Assembly: GCF_910594005.1 (NCBI RefSeq)
Contig: NC_057815.1
Coordinates: 68,834,052-68,898,051, forward strand
Direction of reading: 5' to 3'
Length of the DNA stretch: 64,000 nt
DNA from: Cervus elaphus
Lineage: Eukaryota > Chordata > Mammalia > Artiodactyla > Cervidae
Shown here: in pieces, positions 54,767 through 64,000 of the stretch
Layout of the letters: each line of letters starts with the position of its first letter
How positions within the stretch are numbered: position 1 is the first letter of the stretch
Notes under the pieces: model-generated
What the model saw: only the letters and a program-made list of their open reading frames with translations
Databases searched by the model: none
Told to the model about the DNA's origin: nothing
Position numbers and translations under genes: made by a program

Positions 54767-56720
54767 GCAGAGGCGCTGCCCCAAAGGGCAGGGCTGGACT
54801 GGGGAGGCTGAAGGGAAGGTGTTGTGATCCCAGAAGGCTTCCTGGAGGTGTCTGTTGAACACATCTCCAGAGCCTTCCCTGACTCCTGCAGCTCCACCCC
54901 ATGCCAGGCCCCGGGTCACAGTTGGCTCCATGGCAGAGGAAACCAGACTCTGGCATCAGGGATTTGCTCTCCTGCACTGACTCCTCTGTAATGGGCGCTC
55001 TCCTTTGTTCTGCCCACCTGAGAAATGGGAGAGATACTGAGAGAGAATAATGTCTGTGTCTCTGTCCTCTGTGGTCCTGTCACTCAATGGGCATGACAAA
55101 CAGCAGCTCCAGTTAGTAGGTTTCTCTTCCTCTGCCTTGAGTGACAGCTGGAAGCAGCCACCAGTTGCAGCCATTTCTCCTACAGGTTCCCTCATCCTGC
55201 ATCCTACCTGTCCCAGCTCCTCCCTCCCTGAGCTGGAGAGGAGGGAGAAGTCACAGTCCCCTAACTCATCCTGGCACCTTTGAGTTTCTAAGTCCTCTGA
55301 GCCCCGGGCTGGCAGCCAGAGGGAGATCCAGAAGTTGGGGAAAGAGAATTGGGCTCTGTCACTGGCTAAATGACTGTGCTGAGTCTTAGTTTCCCTGGGT
55401 GACTAAGATGAACTTTGACCTCAATTCTGAGGTCACATTAGCTGAGAACTTTTTTTTTTTTTTAGCTGAGAACATCAATGGCAGTTCCTACTCATTCAGC
55501 CCTAACAGTGGCATGGAATCAGGGCTCCATAAGTTTCAATTCAACAATTGGAAGATTCTGAGAATTCCCTAGGAGTCCAGTGGTTAGGACTCTGCACTTT
55601 CACTGTCAGGGCCAAGGTTCAGGGACTAACATCCCTCAAGCCACTCAGTGTGGCAAAACAAAACACAAACACAATTAAAAGATTCCATTTAATCTTTATC
55701 TCAATCCTTCCACCTCCAACCAGGAGGGCTGGTCAAAAGCTCACCTTTGATCCCTAGCCTGGCCCCTAGCCCTGCTGTCCTGTGCCCCCTTCCCAGATGG
55801 TGGCTCAGATGGGCCAGAGAATAGCATGTTGCCTCTTCCTTCCTAAGCAGTCAACTCCAAATAACCACCTCTGGCCTATTCTGTGGGAGACATGGGTTAT
55901 ATTATGTAAAGAAACAAGGCAGATCAGCCAGAGAAGGAAGGCCACACATGAGGAGTGAATGGTCTTATGCATCTGCAAGAAGAGAAGGTGGGGCCAAGCT
56001 TCTGATGAGGAGAATTCTGGGTTCCTAGGTCTGGGACACAGGTCATCAGTGAGGGACAGGATGTAGAGTGGGACAGGATGATAAGATAGGACCAGGACTG
56101 TGAACCCCCACACTTGGAGTGGGAAAATAAGTCTTCTCCCTCCATAAGCTAATCACAGCAATAACTGTAAATGTGGGGCACTTCAAGAATGTAAATTTGG
56201 GTCCAAGCTTAGCCCAGCCCTTTTCAGTGACTGTGGGCAAGTCACATCCCCCACAAACCTTAGTTTTGCTATCAAAGAAACAAGCATCACAACATGAAGC
56301 TTGAGTCTTGGGAGTGGAACACATATAATGAGATAATTAGCCATTTCACATACTGTGAGAAATGGTTGGCGGGGAGGAGAGTGTAACCAGGAGTCAGGCC
56401 ATAAATGTGCCCAGCATCTCATGATGGCCTGTTCTGATACTATGAAGTGGGTGCTATAGGGTCCCAAGAGAAGCAGGACTCAAGAGCAGGGGGGTTGAGA
56501 GAGGGAGTGATGGTTTCCACCAGGGGAAGAAGGAAGAAGTGGCAGGTGGGTGGTGCCATGAAGGAAGGGCAGGATTTGCCAGGAGAGAAGTATCTGCCTG
56601 CTACAGTTTTCTACTGCTGGTATTGAACCACTGCAGACCTTAGTGGATGAAAGCAGCAAGGATTTATTATGTCCACATCTCTGTGGGTGGCTGGGTGGTT
56701 CTCAGTCTTAACCCAGGCTC
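54767..56720 (+). repeat. Duplicated 3' flank of copy C (pairs with 10629-12520)
   Basis: Collinear with the flank of copy A. It differs by a CHR-type SINE at 55562-55690 and small indels. It includes the presumed 3' untranslated region of copy C, with no canonical AATAAA seen. Confidence 0.7.
55562..55690 (+). mobile_element. CHR-type tRNA-derived SINE
   Basis: GAATTCCCTAGGAGTCCAGTG and GGTTAGGACTCTGCACTTTC, ending in an A-rich ACAAAACACAAAC tail. Absent from the paired copy A flank. Confidence 0.75.
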
Positions 56721-59700
56721 TCCATCAGCTGAGTTCAGTGGTGGGGTGGCTGAAGTTGGGGGCAGCTGGGGGCCTGACTGACTGACTTCTCCTTGCAGGT
56801 GGGCATAGGGCCCCTCTTTCTCTTCTGATTTGACTTTTCACATTCATGGTGGCTGGTTTCCAAAGGATGAGAGCAAGGCTGCAAGATCTACTAAGTCCTC
56901 TAGGCACAACTTGCACAATTTTGCTTGTGTCTGTCAAAGCAAGTCCTGAGGCTGGTCTAGATTCAAAGGGAGAAGAGTAGGCTTCTCTTCTGTGTGGCAG
57001 GAACAGAAAGTCATGCTCAAAAGGGTGGGACACGTAGCGACACTTGGGCCCCTCTTTGAAAACAATTTACCAAAAAGTGTACGTGGAAACCTGCCAGGCC
57101 CCCTTCCCCCACATCACCTGGCCCTCCCTGAGTGTGACCATGACAAAGCCCTACTTTACCCTGAGGGTCTTGGCTCCATTCCCCATCGGTGCCCATCCCC
57201 ACCTTGCTTGTTCCTTCTGGGGCTCTCCATTGCTCCTGGAACTTGTTCAGCCTGGATCCAAGCAGGGACCAGTTGCCATGTTGCAGTTAGGATAATGTAA
57301 GGCGATTTGGGGCTTCCCTGGTGACTCAGTGGTAAAGAATATGCCTGCAATGTGGGAGACCTAGGTTCAATGCCTGGGCCGGGGAGATTTCCTGGAGAAG
57401 ACAATGGCTACCCACTCCAGTATTCCTGGCTGAAGAATTCCGGGGACAGTGGAGCCTATTAGGCCCCAGCCCATGGAATCACAACGAGTCGGAGATGGCT
57501 GAGGGACTGACGTTAACACTTGATAATGAAATCTCTCTAAGGTGATTTTAACTAAGGAACAATTTTCTGAGAAGCGTGCAGTGGGTGGGAAAGCACACGA
57601 TTGTGCAGTTATCCAGGGCCATGGCGAAAGTAAAGGGCTACTACCACCCTGAAACCTAGAAGGACAAGAGGAGGCAGCAGTGGCCTGAACCTGGAGGGCA
57701 TCCTATGCAGGGGCCAGGTTGGTGGAGCAGCACAGGAGCACCCTGACCCTGCAGGGAAAGAGCCTTCCCACCTCACTCTCCTCCCTCCATCACCTGCCAA
57801 GTCTCCTGATTGCCTGAACCCATGTGGAAGCTAGAGGGTACCCAGGCCCTTGAGATACAGTCTATGGAGTGGTCTCTCTGCAGAAAGCAGGGTGGACACA
57901 TGTGGAGAGTAGGTCTGAAGGTGTCAGGGAAGACAGAAGGTGTCCGCATCCAAGCCCGAGCTTCTTTTCCTGCCATCCTCAGCCTCCACCGTCTCATCCA
58001 GGTCTCCATCCTCCTCTTCCTGCTCCTCCTCTTCCCTTGGCCTTCAGCTCCTGTCATATGGATGAGAGAGTAGTTTCCACTGGGTTCACAAGACTTTCTT
58101 TTCCTCTCTTGTTGACTCAGCATCCTGGGTTCTCACTGGCGGGGAGGGGAGGTCCCAGTACGGTGCAACAATGCTCCTGCCTCCAGGGCTTCCCTCTAGC
58201 TAGCCTGCACACAGCACCTGAGTCTTCTCAAATAAAACCCAGCCTGTAACTGATCTCTATGTGTCAGGATATGCCTAAACTCTGCCTCAGCCTGGCGTTC
58301 GAGACCCTTTCAAACCTGTGCCACAGACCTGCCCAGTTTCACCTCCCAGATCCTCTCCCCTCCAGCCCACTCTTCCTGCCCCGCATACTCAGTCTTACAG
58401 AATACATGCTGCTCACGCAGGCTGTGTCTTAGGACCTGCTGATCCCTTTCCCTGGACCCTCTGTTTCCTCCATTTGGTCAAATAAAGGACACCTCTGTTA
58501 TCAAACCTCAGCACACTCCACCCACCTTCAAATCCAGCTCTCCCACCCCACTGCCCTCAATCCCAGTTAGTTACCCATCTTGTGAGCTGACTTGTGGTGA
58601 AAGGACCAGGGCCACTAGTGGGTGAGTGGATACCATTTTCCCAGGCGACTGGACCCTGAGGCCAGACCACACCCTTATTGCCCCCAGCGCCCACCCAGCC
58701 CCCACTCAAGACCTAGGCACCTCAGTATCCTCAGTGACTGTGGGAAGTTGCATAAATGACTCACATGGCACCTCCTCTCAGGTCTCACAGGCCAGACCTG
58801 GGGAGGGGTGAGGGAGAGACCAGTGCTAGACTCTCAGGTGATTAAACTGGTTCTCTGTTGGTTTAGATCTAATATTCCAAAACTAAGCTGCTATTTTTAT
58901 GCAACCAACATTTAGTATCTCACAGTTTCTGAAGGTCAGTGTTGTGGAGTTGCTAGGCTGTGGGCCTGAGCACAGGTGTCTCATAAGGAGGCTGCCAAGC
59001 TATTGCAGGGGCTATGTTCTCAGAGCCTTGAGTGGGGCTGGAGGATTCTCTCCCAGGCTTGCTCCTGTGGCTACTGGCAGCAGGCATCTATGCATCACAT
59101 GTGGGGTTTTCCATGGGGCTGCCAACTGTCAATGACACTGCTTCTCCCAGAGTAAACAAATCAGGAGGAAGAGAGAGAGAGAAAGAGACATAGAGACAGA
59201 GGGAAAAGACACAAAAAAGAAGCCACACTGCCCTCTATGAGCTTACTAACCTGAATCACTCACCATCAATTTGGCTTCTGTATTCTATCTGTCTGATGCC
59301 TGGCTCTAAGTCCAGCCCACCTTCCATATGCAGATGAAGTCACTGCGGGCGTCTTGTCTACCACAGTGATAAACCACAAGCCCTCAGAGACTGGATTAAG
59401 CAACTCCAATGCTGTGCGTGTTGCAGGAGGCTGTCTGCTAGGAGGACACAGGCTGAGAGGCCCACACAGCAGGGCCCCAGGTGGGGCAAAGGTGTGAGCA
59501 TAGGTCAGAGGTGGGAATCATGACTGTGAGTTCAGACCTGGCTGGGATGCAGCAGAAGGTGACCATCAGACTTAGGGCACCTGGATGGGGAATGGGGGAT
59601 GGGGGAAGCCAGGGAGGCTAGACAGAAGAATTTTCCCCCTTGTACACAGTAACATTGGAGGCTCTATTTGATGACCTCAGCCACACAAGAAGGGAGCAGT

Positions 59701-60910
59701 GAGACTGATCTCAGAGGAGGGCTGCCTGGAGAGGTACCTGAACAAGAACATCCACACTGGACTCTGTGTAGACAGAGTGTCCTTTCATGTGTTCAGCACT
59801 GATGCTGGGCTGTTTGTTAAGCAGTCAGCCTCCCCATGGATACAGCAATCCAGGAGCTGCAGAGCAAGAGTCCAGTACTACACAGCACCTGCTCCCTGAC
59901 ACCCTCTCCGTGTCTCCAGCTTGCTCAAGAGGCTTTGCCTTTGTGAGACTATTTTCTACCAACACACAGGCAGACTCACACAGCCCAAGGGGTGCAAAAG
60001 ATGTCAGGTGTGGTAGAAAGACTCAGAGGCCCTCAGGGTTGGGCAGAACCAGAGTCCCCTCCAGAAATCAGGCCACCCTTCAACCTGGAAGAAGTTCTCA
60101 GACATCATTTCTCACAAGGCACAAAGGGTGTGCTGGGGCCAAGCCTGGTGACACTGCTTGATGATGATAAATGGGACAAAGGTCAACCAGCACAGCTCTA
60201 CCACCAGCCACATGGCCTGAACCAACCTCACCCTCTCAGGAGGACTGGGCTTTGCTAGAGATCAGGAGGAGGCAGAGGTGGGATCATGGGAGCTGCTGAG
60301 GGAGCCAAGGCAGAGAGGAGGAGAGGGCAGAGCATATGTGGGCAAGACTTTCTGGTGAGGGTCAGTGTCAAGGTGAGGTTTAGGGAACAGGAGGCTGAGA
60401 TTTAGGCCTTTGTGCAGCAAAGTTCTATTAAGATAGAGGGGGAGGGATCAGGGCAGATCCCTGGGGATGCCTGGCCTGCTGTCTGGAGGAACTACTGTCC
60501 AGTCCAGGGGTCAGGAATTGATACCCAGGTAGGGAGGAACCATGGGAGGTGCTTGAGCAGGAGCAGGTCATGGGTCAGATGGAGGGGCAGTGGATCCCTC
60601 AGGCTGGACTGAGCATGTGTCTTAATGACCCAACAGCAGGGCAGAGTCAGCTCCCTGAGCCACTTTCTAAGAACCTCCTACCCACTAGAGTCCAAGTGTA
60701 TGCTTCATAGCCACACGATGTCACTTTTACCAATGGTTGGCAGGGCCATGCTCCCTCCTGAGGCTCTCAGGGAAAATCTGTTTCCTTGCATTTTCCAGCT
60801 TCTAGAGCTACATGTGTTACTCGGCTCATGGCTCTTTCTCCATCTTCAAAGCCAGATAAGAAGCATCTTCAAATCTCTTTTCCCTTTTCACGTTACCTTC
60901 TGCTTCCTTA
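56720..60910. other. Intergenic sequence downstream of copy C
   Basis: 56720-58400 is present downstream of copy C but missing downstream of copy A, and contains one SINE (57311-57515). 58570-59870 is the duplicated block paired with 14350-15335. 59870-60910 looks unique in the window. Short open frames here have no recognisable family, splice context or paralogue support. Confidence 0.5.
57311..57515 (+). mobile_element. Bov-tA SINE
   Basis: CTTCCCTGGTGACTCAGTGG to AACGAGTCGGAGATGGCTGA. Confidence 0.9.
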
Positions 60911-60918
60911 TTGTTGTT

Positions 60919-61975
60919 TGTAGTTCTTGTTTAGTCGTTCAGTCATGTCCAACTCTTTTGTGACCCCATAGACTGTAGCCCCCTTAGATTGTAGACTGTA
61001 ATCAAGATTGCCAGGAGAAATATCAATAACCTCATATATGCAGTTCACACCACCATTATGGCAGAAAGTAAAGAAGAACTAAAGAGCCTCTTGATGAAAG
61101 TGAAAGAGGAGAGTGAAAAAGTTGACTTAAAACTCAACATTCAAAAAACAAAGGTCATGGCATCCAGTCCCATCACTTCATGACAAATAAATGGGGAAAC
61201 AGTAAGAGACTTTATTTTGGGAGGCTCCAAAATCACTGCATAAGGTGACTACAGCCATGAAATTAAAAGGCACTTGCTCCTTGGAAGAAAAGCTATGACC
61301 AACCTAGATAGCATACTAAAAAGCAGAGAAATTACTTTTTCAACAAAGGTCCATCTAGTCAAAGCTATGGTTTTTCCAGTAGTCATGTATGGATGTGAGG
61401 GTTGGACTATAAAGAAAGCTGAGCACCAAAGAATTGCTGCTTTCGAATTGTGGTGTTGGAGAAGACTCTTGAGAGTCGCTTGGATAGCAAGGAGCTCCAA
61501 CCAGTCCATCCTAAAGGAAATCAGTCCTGAATATTCATTAGAAGGACTGATGTTGAAGCTAAAACTCCAATACGTTGGTCAACTGATGCAAAGAACTGAT
61601 TCATTGGAAAAGACCTTGATGCTGGGAAAGATGGAAGACAGGAGGAGAAGGGGACGACAGAGGATGAGATGGTTGGATGGCATCACCGACTCAATGGACA
61701 TGAGCTTGAGCAAGCTCTGGGAGTTGGTGCTGTACAGGGAAGCCTGACGTGCTGCAGTCCATGGGGTCACAAAGAGTCGGACACGGCTGAGCGACTGAAC
61801 TGAACTGCCTGAGACTGTAGCCCGCCATGCTACTCTGTCCACGGGATTCTCCAGGCAAGAATACTAGAGTGGGTTGCCATTTCCTTCTCCAGAGGATCTT
61901 CCCAACCCAGGGGTTGAACTTGCTACTCCTGCATTGGCAGGCAGATTCTTTACCACTGAGCCATAAGGGAGTGAT
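60919..61975 (-). mobile_element. Bov-tA SINE split by a BovB insertion
   Basis: Antisense SINE halves at about 60919-60990 and 61806-61975 would join at GACTGTAGCCC, a string present on both sides of the BovB element that sits between them. Confidence 0.8.
60995..61803 (+). mobile_element. BovB LINE 3' end nested in a SINE
   Basis: Sense BovB: AATCAAGATTGCCAGGAGAA start and CACAAAGAGTCGGACACGGC end. A 157-codon open piece (61274-61747) has VKAMVFPVVMYGCEGWTIKK. The active-site YADD position reads YAVH, and stops lie upstream, so it is dead. Confidence 0.9.
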
Positions 61976-62419
61976 CTAGTCAAATCTCTCTGTGTGTCTT
62001 TCTAATACTGATACATGTGATTCATTTACAGCCCATCCAGATACTCCAGGATGATTTACTTATCTAAGGATCCTTAGTTTAATCACATATGCAAAAACCT
62101 ATTTTTTCTTCAGTTAAGGTAATATTCACAAGGCTAGGGATGATGACATGGACATCTTTTGAGGTGACTCCGTTTTTACTCCTCATAGATGGCAAGAAAG
62201 TTGCTCATTCTCTTGAAGCCTCAGATTCCTCATCAGGAAAATTTAGGTATGAAATATATGTAAATTTGGAGGCCTGATCTGCCCTGGACCATCAGCTGGG
62301 GAGATCAGGAGCCTGAAGAGCATCTTTTCCCCATGTGCCCCTGCTCCCAATGTTAGCCAGAGATCATGGCAAGGATAGGGTCGTATAGGGAAAGGATCCC
62401 CAGTTGGGAATCCTGAAAC

Positions 62420-62790
62420 CTGTATTCAAATACCAGCTCTTGCAACATGACCTCACAGGTTACTTTCCATTTCTGGAATATTTTGCTTTCCTAAGAAAGT
62501 CATGTATGTTAGTACTGCCCTGGGATGATTACAGACCTTCACATTTGTGGGATCTTCCTATTGCTAAGGGATCTCAGTCCCTGCTAAGGGTAATTTTCAC
62601 TGATTCCCCTGGATGTGGTGACATCTCTCAAAGGATGACAGGTTGGAGGAGGTCCATTGTGGTGGGACTAGAGACCCTCCTACCTTCTCACTTGCTTCCA
62701 CCCAGTCCCCCTGGTCTAGACCAGAGTGAGCACACTATGATCAGTTGTTGAACAATCTGTGAGCTAAGAATGACTTGTTTCAGGTGAACA
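62420..62790 (+). repeat. Paralogous provirus-free copy of the provirus target region
   Basis: Matches 28345-28540 (CAAATACCAGCTCT, TGGAATATTTTGC, AGTACTGCCCTGGGA) and then 34845-34995 (CTCTCAAAGGATG-CAGG, GCTTCCACC) without any retroviral sequence between. Confidence 0.75.
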
Positions 62791-62979
62791 TTTGCCATCA
62801 TTTGCTTGTAGGGAACACTGACTGAACCCCAGTTAGGTGAATGTCATCCTCTGAAATTTCTGCCCTTCTCAATAGTAAACCTCTAGTACAAAAAAAAAAC
62901 AAAACAAAACAAAACTGTATTAAATTACTTTGAATACTATGTATTATAATTTAGAGAATATTTCTTCCTCTCTTATTAT

Positions 62980-63510
62980 ATGATATCTATGTAAAGCCCT
63001 TCCTTGGCCTCTTGTGCTATAAAATCTCCCCCAGCTCCACTAATCAGCTGCCCTACATTCCACTCAAATCAGTCTCAAGCCATCCCCAGATCCACCCTGC
63101 AGTTGGAGCCATAAGGACCTCCCAGTGCAGGTCTCACACCATCAGTCCCCTGATGAAAACTGCCCAGTGGATTCTCTGGGTTCTTAGGATGTCTCTGGTC
63201 CCTTGGCCTGCTTACCGCCCTTTGCATCATGGGCTCTGCCTTCCTCACCAACTACTCCCTACCCTCCTCCAGCCTTGCTGAGCTTTCTCCAGTTCCCTAG
63301 GGCATCATGCTTCCCTTAGTGCCAGCATTTTGCAGAGACTGTTCCCTCTACTGGAAAGCCGTTTTACCCAAATCCTATTTCTCTTGGTCTCTCAGGAGTG
63401 TTTTCAGACAACACCTCCTCCAGAAAGCTTTCCCTAATCCCACCCCCTGAAGTCCATCAGGTCTCTCCTCTGGGCTTCCACAGTCCCCTGATTCCAGTGC
63501 ACTGTCCAAT
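62980..63510 (-). repeat. Probable L2 LINE fragment
   Basis: CCTCCTCCAGAAAGCTTTCCCTAA and TCTGGGCTTCCACAGTCCCC resemble L2 3' sequence. No exon structure was found in it. Confidence 0.5.
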
Positions 63511-63887
63511 CTTTTTAAATATATATGACTTCCATCAGCCAGGGAGGCCCTTGGAGCCTGGGTCACTTGATTATGAACTAATGGTCTTGCTTCCTACTGG
63601 CCATGTTTCTGCTGGCCCCTGACCTTTGGGGAAGACACGGGTTACATGTCAGGGATGGGGGTGCATGTCAGGAGCCTGGTTTCACCCTTACCCTCTATGC
63701 AGAGCCTCATTTGTGGAATGAGGTCGATATGCCCCTGACTCTTGATAGACTAAGCTTGGGTCAAAGGTGAGAGTGGAACCTTGGGGATAGGGACAGGGAA
63801 GGAGATAGCACTGAGCTCCTAACACTTTTAAAAATCATCCAGAGTGACTCCAGACAGATATAAGCCTAGGGTCTGGATTGTGTTAGT

Positions 63888-64000
63888 CTTCCCAGGTGGC
63901 GCAGTGGTAAAGAATCTGCCTGTGAATGCAGGAGATGCAAGAGACTTGAGTTTGATCCCTGGGTCAGGAAGATACCTGGAGGAGGAAGTGGCAACCCAAT
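63888..64000 (+). mobile_element. Bov-tA SINE cut by the window end
   Basis: CTTCCCAGGTGGCGCAGTGG to GTGGCAACCCAAT. Confidence 0.9.

Noticed and set aside
57609..58250. Several overlapping open frames downstream of copy C
   Set aside because: They overlap on both strands with no family resemblance and no support from the duplicated block. They are treated as chance frames in GC-richer DNA.
61274..61747. 157-codon open frame
   Set aside because: It is the C-terminal part of the BovB reverse transcriptase inside a nested LINE fragment, not a host gene.

Overview
The window is nuclear DNA from a bovid (cattle, sheep or goat type). This follows from its density of Bov-tA tRNA-derived SINEs, BovB (RTE-type) LINE fragments and bovid L1 3' ends. 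Sequence alone does not settle the species. The coding content is exons split by GT-AG introns. No bacterial-type genes, CRISPR arrays or structural RNA genes were seen.

The window is a tandem array of monoacylglycerol O-acyltransferase 2 (MOGAT2) copies, all on the + strand and in different states of decay. Copy A (exon 1 lies left of the window; exons 2-6 at 3870-10628) has open exons, but the splice donor after exon 4 reads AT instead of GT. Copy B (exon 1 at 16270, exon 2 at 20092) is a pseudogene with one frameshift per exon and a stop codon. Copy B' (about 21100-24500) keeps promoter-side and intron sequence, but both exon-bearing stretches are deleted. A piece of intron 5 with no exon 6 follows at 27.7-28.2 kb. 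Copy C (43237-54766) is intact: six exons give 1005 nt, a 334-residue protein plus stop, with the HPHG and YFP motifs of the DGAT2 family.

Decayed copies B/B' are separated from copy C by several blocks. These are a 2.75-kb degenerate minisatellite (about 38-bp unit), a deleted class I (gammaretrovirus-like) endogenous provirus on the - strand (28542-34817) and a block of L1 and BovB remains (35-42 kb). Another retroviral insertion, a 1.19-kb solo LTR with a perfect 6-bp target duplication, lies downstream of copy A at 12836-14022.

Most intergenic and intronic sequence is itself duplicated between copies: promoter flank, introns 1, 2 and 5, and 3' flank. The duplication unit was therefore larger than the gene. 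Later transposon insertions are copy-specific and their empty sites survive in the paralogues. The one intact enzyme would act in the endoplasmic reticulum membrane, converting 2-monoacylglycerol and acyl-CoA to diacylglycerol. Exon boundaries and identities were read by eye from reading frame, splice sites and recall of the human MOGAT2 protein; no search was run.
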